Source: an uncultured Pelagibacteraceae bacterium
GTDB lineage: Bacteria > Pseudomonadota > Alphaproteobacteria > Pelagibacterales > Pelagibacteraceae
Direction: 5' to 3'
DNA length: 64,000 nt
Assembly (NCBI GenBank): GCA_902614125.1
Contig: CACMJW010000005.1
Span: 1 to 64,000 of the forward strand
The translations under genes were made by a program, and so were the position numbers. Position 1 is the first letter of the stretch; each line of letters opens with the position of its first letter. Of this stretch, positions 28,552-38,603 are shown piece by piece. The notes under the pieces are model-generated. The model was not told the origin of the DNA. It did no database searches and saw nothing but the letters and a program-made list of their open reading frames with translations.

Positions 28552-29726
28552 TTTATAGATTTATTTTTTACACCCTCTAAAAACTTAAGACATTTTTTTA
28601 ATTCATTCAATTCTATAAATTCATCAATTTTATGTGCCTGTTCAATTGAACCTGGTCCACAAACGACAGTACTAATACCTACCTCTTGAAATAAACCAGC
28701 TTCCGTTCCAAAGGATACAACTTGTCTTGAATTATCTCCCGTAATACTTGATACAAACTCACAAGCTTCAGACTGATCTAATCTATCAAAGCCAATAACT
28801 TCACCAATTACTTCTTTTTTAATAAATGAATTTTGAAATACTTTTTTCATTTCTGGTAATAAAATTTCATTAGCATATTTATCAATTTCTTGAGTTACAA
28901 AATCTGCATCTTTTTTTACAACTGGTCTTGTTTCCCATTCAACACTGCATTTATCTGCAATAACATTGTGAGCTATACCTCCTTTAATCCCTCCAACAGA
29001 TAAAGTTGAATGTGGTGGATCAAAGATGCAATCTTTTGGTCCTCTTTGTTTTAGGCTTTCTCTAATTTCTAAAAGTTTATTTACATATCTTGATGCGTAT
29101 TCAACTGCGCTTACTCCTAAGTGAGGTTTAGAACTGTGACCAGCAAGCCCTCCAAAATGAACTGTATATTCATTCATGCCCTTATGAGCATCAATAATTT
29201 TCATATTTGTGGGTTCACCAATAATACAAATACCATCTTTAATATCTCTCTTTTTTAATTCTTTAATTAATAAAGGCGCACCAATACAAGCAGTCTCTTC
29301 ATCAAATGTATAACAAAAATGAATATCTCTATCCAAATCACTGTCTTTAAAAATAGGTGCATAAGCAAGTGTGCATGCAATAAAACCCTTCATATCACAC
29401 GAACCTCTTCCATAAAGCTTATCCTCTTTAATAGTTGCAACAAATGGATCGCTAGACCAACCTTTTGAAACTGGAACAACATCAGTATGACCAGAGAGAA
29501 TTATTGGTTTTTTGCCGTTTGTTTTTTTTGCTTTTAACGTTCCAAATAAATTTACTCTTTTATTATCATCATCGAACACTTTAAAAGTTGTAGCCCCAAT
29601 GCCATTTAGAATTTTTTCACAGTAACTGATTAATTCGCTGTTATCTTGACCTGATACAGTTTTAAATCCAATTAGATCAGTTAAAATCTTGATTGATTTT
29701 TCGTATAAATTGTTTTCTATACTCAT
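28548..29726 (-). CDS. argE: M20-family deacetylase (acetylornithine deacetylase ArgE-like)
   Basis: LSGHTDVVPV, GRGSCDMKGFIA, IGEPTN, CGPGSIEQAHKIDEFI motifs. Confidence 0.85.
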   Translation of the reverse strand: MSIENNLYEKSIKILTDLIGFKTVSGQDNSELISYCEKILNGIGATTFKVFDDDNKRVNLFGTLKAKKTNGKKPIILSGHTDVVPVSKGWSSDPFVATIKEDKLYGRGSCDMKGFIACTLAYAPIFKDSDLDRDIHFCYTFDEETACIGAPLLIKELKKRDIKDGICIIGEPTNMKIIDAHKGMNEYTVHFGGLAGHSSKPHLGVSAVEYASRYVNKLLEIRESLKQRGPKDCIFDPPHSTLSVGGIKGGIAHNVIADKCSVEWETRPVVKKDADFVTQEIDKYANEILLPEMKKVFQNSFIKKEVIGEVIGFDRLDQSEACEFVSSITGDNSRQVVSFGTEAGLFQEVGISTVVCGPGSIEQAHKIDEFIELNELKKCLKFLEGVKNKSIN

Positions 29727-29750
29727 ACTTTTAACTTAACATATTTTATA

Positions 29751-30095
29751 ATGATTAAAGAACAAATAACCTACGACATATTTGACAAAGTCGATATTAG
29801 AATTGGAACAGTTATATCTGTAAAGAAAAATGAAAAAGCGAGAAAACCATCATTAGTGGTTGAGGTTGATTTTGGTAATGAAATCGGCATTAAACAGTCC
29901 TCTGCACAGATAACTCACTATTACAATGAAGAAAATTTAAAAGGCAAACAAGTAATTGCGGTTTGTAATTTTCCAGAAAAAAATATAGCTGGAGTAGTTT
30001 CGCAAGTTTTAGTTTTAGGAGCAATTGATGCTGATGGAAAAGTAACTTTAGTTCATCCTTCTCAAAAAGCTGAAAATGGTCTACCGATTGCATAA
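29751..30095 (+). CDS. csaA: CsaA-like tRNA-binding domain protein
   Basis: VDIRIGTVISVKKNEKARKPSLVVEVDFG and NFPEKNIAGVVSQVLVLGA. Confidence 0.85.
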   Translation: MIKEQITYDIFDKVDIRIGTVISVKKNEKARKPSLVVEVDFGNEIGIKQSSAQITHYYNEENLKGKQVIAVCNFPEKNIAGVVSQVLVLGAIDADGKVTLVHPSQKAENGLPIA

Positions 30096-30100
30096 TAATT

Positions 30101-30691
30101 ATGCATCCAGAAATATTATCAATAGCTCTTTTTTGGTTTGTTGCCGCCTTTACGCCAGGTCCAAATAACGTAGTTGCATCATATTCTGGATTTAATTTTG
30201 GAATTACAAAAACAATTCCTCTTATCTTAGGTGTTACCCTTGGATTTACTTCATTAATATTTTTTCTAACCATTGGTCTGATAAATGTTTTTAAGATTTT
30301 CCCTATTCTACAAAATATTCTAAAATATCTTGGAACCTTATTTTTGCTATATTTAGCTTATAAGATCTCATTTTCTAAAAGTTCGAAAGAAGAGGAAAAA
30401 AAAAATCCAGTTACATTTTTTGATACTTATTTCTTTCAATTTTTAAATCCAAAAGGAGTTTTGTTTGGAATAATTATTGTTTCAACTTATTTAGAGCTTG
30501 GAGAAAACTATTTAAGTTATGCGATTCAAATTGTTTTACTTGCCTTTATTTTCTCAAGTACGAGTATTACTTTATGGACATTTATAGGTAAATTTTTAAG
30601 GAAATTCGCGACAAATGATAAATTTATAAATTACTTTAATTATGCTATGTCACTGCTTCTTTTGCTAAGCATTGTAACTATTTATATATAA
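30101..30691 (+). CDS. LysE-family translocator
   Basis: FTPGPNN motif near N-terminus, LNPKG motif, multiple TM helices. Confidence 0.85.
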   Translation: MHPEILSIALFWFVAAFTPGPNNVVASYSGFNFGITKTIPLILGVTLGFTSLIFFLTIGLINVFKIFPILQNILKYLGTLFLLYLAYKISFSKSSKEEEKKNPVTFFDTYFFQFLNPKGVLFGIIIVSTYLELGENYLSYAIQIVLLAFIFSSTSITLWTFIGKFLRKFATNDKFINYFNYAMSLLLLLSIVTIYI

Positions 30692-30693
30692 AC

Positions 30694-33363
30694 ATGAAAC
30701 CAGGATCAAAAAACTCATATAGCTCTTTATCTGATTTAGAAATCGGTGGAAAAAAATATAAATATTATTCAATTAAAGCTGCTGAAAATAATGGTCTTGA
30801 TGGGGTAAGCAAACTTCCAAAATCTCTAAAAGTATTATTAGAAAATTTATTAAGATATGAAGATGATTTAAGTGTTACTAAAAATCAAATTGAAGCTATC
30901 AAAGAATGGCTAAAAACAAAAAAATCTAAAACTGAAATAGCTTACAGACCTGCAAGAGTTTTACTTCAAGATTACACTGGTATTCCAGCAGTTGCGGATC
31001 TTGCTGCAATGAGAGAAGCTGTTAAAGAAAAAAATAAAGATCCAAATACCATAAACCCTTTATCTTCTGTAGATCTTGTAATAGATCACTCAGTCCAAGT
31101 TGATAAATTTGCAAGTGCAAATTCTCTAAAGGAAAATGTAGATATTGAATTTAATAGAAATTCTGAGAGATATTCTTTTTTGAAGTGGGGACAACAAGCA
31201 TTTAATAATTTTAGAATAGTTCCTCCAGGAACAGGAATTTGTCACCAGGTAAATTTAGAATATTTATCAAAAGTTGTTTGGTCAGAAAAATACAAAGATG
31301 AAGATTATATTTTTCCAGATACTCTAGTTGGAACAGACAGTCATACTACAATGGTCAATGGTTTATCAGTTTTAGGATGGGGAGTAGGAGGAATTGAAGC
31401 AGAAGCGGGCATGTTAGGTCAGCCAATATCAATGCTTGTTCCAGAAGTAATTGGTTTTGAATTAACTAATAAACTTCCAGAAGGAACTACTGCAACAGAT
31501 TTAGTTTTAACAGTTGTTAAAATGCTAAGAGATAAAGGAGTTGTCGGTAAGTTTGTTGAATTTTATGGCGAAGGTTTAAAAAATCTTACCCTTGCAGATC
31601 GTGCAACAATTGCAAACATGGCACCAGAATATGGCGCAACTTGTGGATTTTTCCCGATCGATGATGAAACTTTAAAATATTTAAACTTTTCAGGAAGAGA
31701 TAAACAAACAGTAGATATTGTTGAAGCTTATGCAAAAGAACAGGGATTGTGGGCGAGTGATGGAATTGAATTTACTGATACAGTTTCTTTAGATATGTCA
31801 AAAGTGGTCCCAACTATATCTGGACCTAAGAGACCGCAAGATAAAGTTTTATTAACCGAAGCATCTTCAAACTTTAAAAAAGTTTATGAGCAAATAACTA
31901 AAAAGAAAGATCCAAGTTCTGCAAAAGTTAGTGGAGAAGATTATAATTTAGAAGATGGAAATATTGTAATTGCAGCAATTACATCTTGTACCAATACTTC
32001 AAATCCAAGTGTTTTAATTGGAGCAGGTTTACTTGCAAAAAAAGCAATTGAAAAAGGACTTACAACAAAACCTTGGGTTAAAACATCATTAGCTCCAGGC
32101 TCGCAAGTTGTAACAGATTATCTAGCAAAAGCAGGTTTAAATACTTATCTTGATCAACTTGGATTTAATTTAGTAGGTTATGGTTGCACTACTTGTATAG
32201 GAAATTCAGGTCCATTGCCTGATAATATTTCTGATGCTATTAAAGATGAAAATATTTATGCAGTTTCGGTTTTATCTGGCAATAGAAACTTTGAAGGAAG
32301 AATTTCACCTTTGGTTAAAGCAAATTACTTAGCCTCACCGCCATTAGTTGTTGCTTACGCAATTGCAGGTTCTATGAACAAAGATTTATACAAAGATCCA
32401 CTTGGAAAAGATTATGAAGGAAATGATGTTTTCTTGAAAGATATTTGGCCAACAAATCAAGAGATAGAAGATACTTTACAAAAATCTTTAAATGCTGAAA
32501 TGTTTATTAAAAGATATTCAAATGTTTCAGAAGGACCTGAACAATGGCAAAAAATTAAAACAGACGAAAGCAGTATTTATAACTGGGAAGATAGTTCAAC
32601 ATATGTAAAGAAACCCCCGTTCTTTGATAATCTTTCTGATGAACCAGAAGGATTTAAAGAAATAAAAGATGCAAGACCTCTTTTAATTTTAGGAGATAGT
32701 GTCACTACAGACCATATTTCTCCAGCAGGCTCTATTCAAAAAGAAAGTCCAACAGGTGAATATTTTATGAAACATCAAATTCTACCGAAGGATTATAATT
32801 CTTATGGTTCAAGAAGAGGAAATCATGAAGTAATGATGAGAGGAACCTTTGCAAATATTAGAATTAGAAATGAAATGGCACCTGGAACTGAGGGTGGATT
32901 TACAAAATTATATCCAGAAGAAAAAGTAATGCCTGTTTATGATGCTGTAGTTGAATATAAGAAAAGAGGAACTGATTTAGTTGTTATTGGTGGAAAAGAA
33001 TACGGCACAGGATCCTCAAGAGATTGGGCAGCCAAGGGTACAAAACTTTTAGGTGTTAAAGCAGTTCTTGCTGAAAGTTTTGAGAGAATTCATAGATCAA
33101 ATTTAATAGGAATGGGAGTTTTACCTTTACAGTTTGTTGGAGAGATGAATAGGGAGAATTTAAACTTAAAAGGATCCGAACTTATTTCAATTATTGATAT
33201 TGAAAAAGGCATAAACCCAAGAGACGAGGTTGAAGTTGAATTCAAATATAAATCTGGAGATATCAAAAAGATTAAAATGTTATGTAGAATAGACACTAAA
33301 AATGAATTGGAATATTATAAAAATGGTGGCATTTTACAGTACGTTTTAAGGAACATGATTTAA
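30694..33363 (+). CDS. acnA: Aconitate hydratase
   Basis: LLQDYTGIPAVADLAAMR, GTDSHTTMVNGL, AITSCTNTSNPSV, GCTTCIGNSGPL, GSRRGNHEVMMRGTF. Confidence 0.95.
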   Translation: MKPGSKNSYSSLSDLEIGGKKYKYYSIKAAENNGLDGVSKLPKSLKVLLENLLRYEDDLSVTKNQIEAIKEWLKTKKSKTEIAYRPARVLLQDYTGIPAVADLAAMREAVKEKNKDPNTINPLSSVDLVIDHSVQVDKFASANSLKENVDIEFNRNSERYSFLKWGQQAFNNFRIVPPGTGICHQVNLEYLSKVVWSEKYKDEDYIFPDTLVGTDSHTTMVNGLSVLGWGVGGIEAEAGMLGQPISMLVPEVIGFELTNKLPEGTTATDLVLTVVKMLRDKGVVGKFVEFYGEGLKNLTLADRATIANMAPEYGATCGFFPIDDETLKYLNFSGRDKQTVDIVEAYAKEQGLWASDGIEFTDTVSLDMSKVVPTISGPKRPQDKVLLTEASSNFKKVYEQITKKKDPSSAKVSGEDYNLEDGNIVIAAITSCTNTSNPSVLIGAGLLAKKAIEKGLTTKPWVKTSLAPGSQVVTDYLAKAGLNTYLDQLGFNLVGYGCTTCIGNSGPLPDNISDAIKDENIYAVSVLSGNRNFEGRISPLVKANYLASPPLVVAYAIAGSMNKDLYKDPLGKDYEGNDVFLKDIWPTNQEIEDTLQKSLNAEMFIKRYSNVSEGPEQWQKIKTDESSIYNWEDSSTYVKKPPFFDNLSDEPEGFKEIKDARPLLILGDSVTTDHISPAGSIQKESPTGEYFMKHQILPKDYNSYGSRRGNHEVMMRGTFANIRIRNEMAPGTEGGFTKLYPEEKVMPVYDAVVEYKKRGTDLVVIGGKEYGTGSSRDWAAKGTKLLGVKAVLAESFERIHRSNLIGMGVLPLQFVGEMNRENLNLKGSELISIIDIEKGINPRDEVEVEFKYKSGDIKKIKMLCRIDTKNELEYYKNGGILQYVLRNMI

Positions 33364-34004
33364 TGGACGAAGAAATAGATATTATAAATACCAATACTCG
33401 AAACGAAAGAATTAAGAATTTTTTTATTAATAATAGAAAATCTCTTATCTCAGTTTTTTTTGTTTTAATCTTGATTTTGTGTGGCTATTTTCTTTACGAA
33501 GAACTTCAAACAAGGAAAAAAGCAAAACTTGCTGATCAATATAATTTAGCAGTAATAAAATATGAAAGTGGTCAAACAGATGTACTTGAGGAATTAAAAA
33601 CAATTATTAATGAAAAAGATAGTACTTACTCACCTTTAGCTTTTTATTTCTTAATTGATAATCAGCTTATAACTTCAAATGAGGAAATAAACCAATATTT
33701 TGATGTTATAATTAATGATAGTGGACTAGATAAAGAAACTAAAAATCTAAACATCTTCAAAAAAGGTTTATTTAATTCAGATTTTGCAAATGAAAATGAG
33801 CTTTTGGATATTTTAAATCCAGTGATTAAATCTGAAAGTATTTGGAAGCCACATGCTTTATATTTAATGGCAGAATATTATTTTGCAAATAATCAAAAAC
33901 AAAAATCTAAAGAGTTTTTTCAACAATTAGCAAACCTTGAGAATGCTAGTCAAAAAATTAAAACAGAAGCGCTAAAAAGATTACGTGTAGACTTTGGTGA
34001 GTAA
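33363..34004 (+). CDS. YfgM/TPR-like tetratricopeptide membrane protein
   Basis: Single N-terminal TM helix followed by helical repeats, directly upstream of a BamB-like gene. Confidence 0.65.
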   Translation: MDEEIDIINTNTRNERIKNFFINNRKSLISVFFVLILILCGYFLYEELQTRKKAKLADQYNLAVIKYESGQTDVLEELKTIINEKDSTYSPLAFYFLIDNQLITSNEEINQYFDVIINDSGLDKETKNLNIFKKGLFNSDFANENELLDILNPVIKSESIWKPHALYLMAEYYFANNQKQKSKEFFQQLANLENASQKIKTEALKRLRVDFGE

Positions 34005-35271
34005 GTTTTTTTTATATCTAGTTTTACTTCTATTTTTATCAAATTGTGGTTTTAAGGATAAAAAAGTTGAAGAAAATCCAAATGCTATAACCTTATTTGA
34101 AAAATCAAAACCAATAAAACAAGAATTAAATCCTAATTTAAATATTAAAATATCGACAATTACAAAGGGTGAGCCCTTTTTATCAAATAATTCAAACAAC
34201 AGTGGAAATTTAGATTTTAACTCAAATTTTGAAAACGTTTTTTTATATAAATTTTCAACTATTAATCAATTTACATTTAATCAACCTGAAATATTATTTA
34301 CCGAAGATAACAGTTTAGTGTCTTTTACAGGCAAAGGAGATATCTTTAAAACATCAACAGATTTTGAAGAGTATTGGAAAGTAAATCACTACTCTAAAAA
34401 AGAGAAAAAATTAAAACCAATTTTATATTTTGCACAATCTGGACCTGATATATTAGTACTTGATAATCTTTCAAAAGTTTATTCTATAAAATTAGAAACT
34501 GGAGAATTAAATTGGACCATAGAAAGTAAAGTTGGATTTAACTCAAATGCAAAAATTATTAAAAATAGTGTAGTCGCTGTTGACTTTGATAATGTAATAA
34601 GAGCTTTTTCAGTAAAAAATGGTAAAGAATTATGGAATTTTGATACCGATAATCCATTTATCAAATCTCAAAAAAAATTATCTCTTGTAACAAAAGGAGA
34701 AGTCGTATTTTTTATAAATAGTATTGGTGATGTAACTGCTTTAAATGTTAATGACGGAAGTTTAGTTTGGCAAACACCCACACAAAGCACATTAATTTTC
34801 CAAGATGCATTTACGTTAGAAAATTCAGATATTATTTTTGCAAATGATACAATTTACTTTTCAAATAATAGAAATGAGTTTTTTGCAATTGATGCAAGAT
34901 CAGGTGTTTTAAAATACAAACAAACCATCAATTCAAGTTTAAGACCAACCGTTATTGAAGATCATGTTTTTTCAATTTCAAAAGAAGGTTTTTTATTTGT
35001 AATCGATGATAAAACTGGAAATGTTTTAAGGATTACAAATATACTTAAAAATATCGAAAATAAGAAAAATCAAATTGAACCTACTGGATTTATCCTTGCG
35101 CAAAATAAGATTTATGTCTCTTTGAATAATGGAAAATTGCTAAAATTGAACGCTGTTTCAGGAAATGAGGAAGGGTTTTATAAATTAGGAAAATCAAGAA
35201 TTAATAGACCTTACGTTTTTAACGATGGCATGTTCATTTTAAAGAGTAATGCTATTATTAAAGTTGAATAA
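33994..35271 (+). CDS. bamB: BamB-like PQQ beta-propeller outer-membrane lipoprotein
   Basis: GTG start; lipobox LFLSNC; repeated LxTGELNW / VKNGKELWNF / NDGSLVWQ blades. Confidence 0.8.
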   Translation: MVSKFFLYLVLLLFLSNCGFKDKKVEENPNAITLFEKSKPIKQELNPNLNIKISTITKGEPFLSNNSNNSGNLDFNSNFENVFLYKFSTINQFTFNQPEILFTEDNSLVSFTGKGDIFKTSTDFEEYWKVNHYSKKEKKLKPILYFAQSGPDILVLDNLSKVYSIKLETGELNWTIESKVGFNSNAKIIKNSVVAVDFDNVIRAFSVKNGKELWNFDTDNPFIKSQKKLSLVTKGEVVFFINSIGDVTALNVNDGSLVWQTPTQSTLIFQDAFTLENSDIIFANDTIYFSNNRNEFFAIDARSGVLKYKQTINSSLRPTVIEDHVFSISKEGFLFVIDDKTGNVLRITNILKNIENKKNQIEPTGFILAQNKIYVSLNNGKLLKLNAVSGNEEGFYKLGKSRINRPYVFNDGMFILKSNAIIKVE

Positions 35272-35702
35272 TGTTTTTAAAATTACTTGAAAAGTTAGGA
35301 CGAAAAAAAGTTGTTTTAGATAGAGGGCCCTCTCACCCAAATTACGATCAGGCAAAACCTTGGATGAATAGGTATTATATTTTATTTAGAAACAGACCTA
35401 GATGGTTTCCATTTAATATTTTAATTCATGAAATGCTAGATGATGATCATGGAGATGGTGTTCATAATCATTTATTTCCGTATATGACAATCATAATTAG
35501 AGGGGGGTATTGGGAAACTACGATTAAAGGCAAGTTTTGGAGAAGACCAGGTTATATTGGTTTTAGATCTGCTAATGCGTTTCACAGAGTTGACCTTGAA
35601 CCAGGAACAAGACCTATGACAATTTTTTTTTCAGGTCCATTTGGTTTAAGAAAAGGTCCAAGATCAGAGTACGGTATTGATTTTAAAACTAAAAAAAATT
35701 AA
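35271..35702 (+). CDS. Cupin-like metal-binding protein of unknown function
   Basis: DGVHNHLFPYMTIIIRGGYWE ... SANAFHRVDL cupin-type His spacing. Confidence 0.5.
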   Translation: MFLKLLEKLGRKKVVLDRGPSHPNYDQAKPWMNRYYILFRNRPRWFPFNILIHEMLDDDHGDGVHNHLFPYMTIIIRGGYWETTIKGKFWRRPGYIGFRSANAFHRVDLEPGTRPMTIFFSGPFGLRKGPRSEYGIDFKTKKN

Positions 35703-36745
35703 TGCCAAAGACTTTTGAGAAAGATTTTATATCTCACTGTAATAATCAAGAACTAGAAGTTAACCCTAATCAAATTGCAGTTATAAAAAAATTAGAGCAA
35801 TATTACGAATCAAATTTTAAATCCTTTTTTTCAAAGTTATTATCGAAACAAAATTCTAAAAAAGGTTTTTATTTATTTGGAGGTGTGGGTGTTGGAAAAA
35901 CAATGATTATAAATTTTTTTTTTGATCAAGTAGATCAAAAAAAATTAAGACAACACTTTAATGAGTTTATGTTAAGTTTTCATAATTTTGTTCATGAACG
36001 AAAAGATAAAAATGAAGAAAATGTAATCAATCAATTTGTTAAAAATCTGAAGCAAAAATATTCTTTAATTTATTTTGATGAGTTTCAAGTAACTAATATT
36101 GTAGATGCAATGATTTTAGGAAAATTATTTGATCAAATTTTTAAAGCTGATATAAAAATTATCGTAACTTCAAACACCAAAATTTCAGAATTATATAAAG
36201 ATGGTCTTCAGCGAGATCAGTTTAAACCTTTCATAAAAATAATGGAAGATCAATCAATTGAACATGAACTTAAAATCGAAGATGATTATAGAAAATCCAA
36301 TGATAATCAAAAACAAAGATATTTTTATCCTTTAAATCAAGAGACAAACTTTAAGATCAATAAATTTTTTAGAACAATTACAAAAGATAAAAAACAATCT
36401 ACATTTACAATCAATGTAAAGGGAAGAGATTTTAAAATAGAAAATTTTTACGAAGGAATTGCAAGATTTAATTTTAATGATCTTTGTGATCATAATTTGG
36501 GTGCAGAAGATTATTTAGAAATAATTAAAAATTGTAAATTTATCGTATTAGATCAAATTCCACAATTTAATGATACTAATTCAAACCAACAACAGCGATT
36601 TATTACTCTACTAGATGTAATTTACGATAAAAATATTTCAATTGCAGTAACAAGTAATCTAAGTTTAAATGAGTTTACTTCATCAAGATTATTGGAAAAA
36701 CCGTTTAAACGTACCATAAGTCGTTTATATGAACTAACATCTTGA
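35702..36745 (+). CDS. zapE: AFG1/ZapE-family ATPase
   Basis: GFYLFGGVGVGKTMIINFFFD Walker A, LIYFDEFQVTNIVDAMILGKLFDQIF, terminal KRTISRLYEL. Confidence 0.9.
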   Translation: MPKTFEKDFISHCNNQELEVNPNQIAVIKKLEQYYESNFKSFFSKLLSKQNSKKGFYLFGGVGVGKTMIINFFFDQVDQKKLRQHFNEFMLSFHNFVHERKDKNEENVINQFVKNLKQKYSLIYFDEFQVTNIVDAMILGKLFDQIFKADIKIIVTSNTKISELYKDGLQRDQFKPFIKIMEDQSIEHELKIEDDYRKSNDNQKQRYFYPLNQETNFKINKFFRTITKDKKQSTFTINVKGRDFKIENFYEGIARFNFNDLCDHNLGAEDYLEIIKNCKFIVLDQIPQFNDTNSNQQQRFITLLDVIYDKNISIAVTSNLSLNEFTSSRLLEKPFKRTISRLYELTS

Positions 36746-36756
36746 GTATAATATTA

Positions 36757-37176
36757 ATGAAACAGGAATTTTTTAATCTTCAAGTAAACACAAATGGACA
36801 AAAGTTATATGAATTTACCGATGAAACAATTAATTGGATAAGTAAAAATAATTTTAAAAATGGAATGTTAAATTTAAGTATTCAGCACACAAGCGCATCC
36901 TTGATTGTTCAAGAAAATGCAGATCCAGACGTTCAAAAAGACTTAATTAATTATTTTGATAAATTAGCTCCAATGGATAATAAATTATACATTCACACGA
37001 CCGAAGGAAAAGATGATATGCCTGCACATATAAAATCAGCATTGACAAACAATCAAATCTCTTTGAGTATTAAAGATAGTCAGTTGTTACTTGGAACTTG
37101 GCAGGGTCTGTATTTATTCGAACATAGGCTTGCCCCGCAAAAAAGAAAAATTATCCATCACTTTTTAGGAGACTAA
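36757..37176 (+). CDS. YjbQ/UPF0047 family protein
   Basis: LSIQHTSASLIVQENADPDVQKDL and GTWQGLYLFEHR; Met at 36757 preferred over ORF track start 36742. Confidence 0.85.
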   Translation: MKQEFFNLQVNTNGQKLYEFTDETINWISKNNFKNGMLNLSIQHTSASLIVQENADPDVQKDLINYFDKLAPMDNKLYIHTTEGKDDMPAHIKSALTNNQISLSIKDSQLLLGTWQGLYLFEHRLAPQKRKIIHHFLGD

Positions 37177-37182
37177 TAAAAT

Positions 37183-38601
37183 TTATTTCTTCAAACTTTG
37201 AAAAGCATTTAAAGCTGCAGCTCGTGCCTCTTCATGGACAACAATTGGTTTAGGATAATTTTTTCCAATAATTGTGTTTATTGCTTCTTGATATTTTAAT
37301 TCCATCTCCCAAGGCTTATGAATAAATTTTGAAGGAACTTTTTTTAATTCTGGTACCCATTTTTTTACGTATAATCCTTCTTTATCAAATTTTTCTCCCT
37401 GTAAAATTGGATTAAATATTCTAAAGTAGGGAGCCGCATCTGCACCACATCCCGCAACCCATTGCCATTGAGCGACATTATTAGCTTCATTAAAATCTAG
37501 TAAACAATTTCTGAAATATTTTTCTCCTTCTTTCCAATTAATTCTTAAATGTTTAACTAAAAATGATCCAACCACCATTCTAATTCTATTATGCATCCAA
37601 CCAGTCTCATAAAGTTCTCTCATTCCTGCATCAACAATCGGATAACCGGTCATGCCTTGTTTCCATGCTTTAAGATTTTTAGAATTTTTCTCCCACGGAA
37701 ATCTATCAAATTCCTTTCTTAAGTTTCCTTTTAACATTTGTGGAAAATAATTAATTAAACTGTGAGAAAATTCTCTCCACCCCAGTTCATTAATATATTT
37801 TCTAATACTTATATTTTTTTTTATATCCTTTGAGCTATTTTCATATATTGCAGCTACATGTATTTGACCGTTTCTAATATAGGGAGATAATTTTGAAGAT
37901 CCATTAATTGAAGGGTAATCTCTATCAACACCGTATTTTGAAATTCTATTACTTATAAATTCTTTTAAGTTTTTATGAGCCTCATCCTCAGATGGCTTCC
38001 AATATTGATCAAACTTTTTAAACCAATTTTTCTTAGGCATAATTTGTTTAAAAGTATCTTTAGAATTAAATAAAGTTTTTTTACTTTTTAACTTTTTTAT
38101 CTCAGACGTTTTTTGTGGAACAGCATCTAGAAATACTTGTTCCGCATTCCTCCAAAAGGGACTGAAAACCTTAAAGGGTGTTCCGTCATTTTTAGTAATT
38201 GAATGGTATTCATTTAATATATTTCCTTTAAAAGATTTAAATGGAATATTTTTTTTTTCTAAAATTTTTTCTATTTCTTTATCTAACTTTAAATGGTCTG
38301 GTTCATAAACCTTATTCCAATAAATCGATATTTTATCTTTTGTCTTAAATTTTGAATAAAATGAGGTTTCATCAGAAATAATTGTCTCTAACTTAATGTT
38401 AAATTTTTCTAGATCATTAGAAAAACTTTCAAGTGATTTGCTAATCCACCATCTTTGAGCCTCTCTTTTTCCATCAAAATACTCATTATTATGTATGTAA
38501 ATAGCAGTTACAGCATCATGATTTTTACAAGCGTACGATAGAGCATGATTATTTCTAATTCTAAAATCATCCCTTATCCAAACAACAGCACAATCAGACA
38601 T
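37183..38601 (-). CDS. phrB: Deoxyribodipyrimidine photolyase/cryptochrome family
   Basis: VVWIRDDFRIRNNHAL start, TGYPIVDAGMRELYETGWMHNRIRMVVGSFLVKHL, NNVAQWQWVAGCGADAAPYFRIFNP. Confidence 0.95.
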   Translation of the reverse strand: MSDCAVVWIRDDFRIRNNHALSYACKNHDAVTAIYIHNNEYFDGKREAQRWWISKSLESFSNDLEKFNIKLETIISDETSFYSKFKTKDKISIYWNKVYEPDHLKLDKEIEKILEKKNIPFKSFKGNILNEYHSITKNDGTPFKVFSPFWRNAEQVFLDAVPQKTSEIKKLKSKKTLFNSKDTFKQIMPKKNWFKKFDQYWKPSEDEAHKNLKEFISNRISKYGVDRDYPSINGSSKLSPYIRNGQIHVAAIYENSSKDIKKNISIRKYINELGWREFSHSLINYFPQMLKGNLRKEFDRFPWEKNSKNLKAWKQGMTGYPIVDAGMRELYETGWMHNRIRMVVGSFLVKHLRINWKEGEKYFRNCLLDFNEANNVAQWQWVAGCGADAAPYFRIFNPILQGEKFDKEGLYVKKWVPELKKVPSKFIHKPWEMELKYQEAINTIIGKNYPKPIVVHEEARAAALNAFQSLKK

Positions 38602-38603
38602 AT

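Noticed and set aside
29890-30273. 127-aa minus-strand ORF spanning csaA and the LysE-family gene
   Set aside because: Antisense to two supported CDS; composition consistent with reverse-frame translation.
37183-38601. Photolyase as part of a defence or novel system
   Set aside because: Standard photolyase motifs; expected in surface-ocean bacteria.
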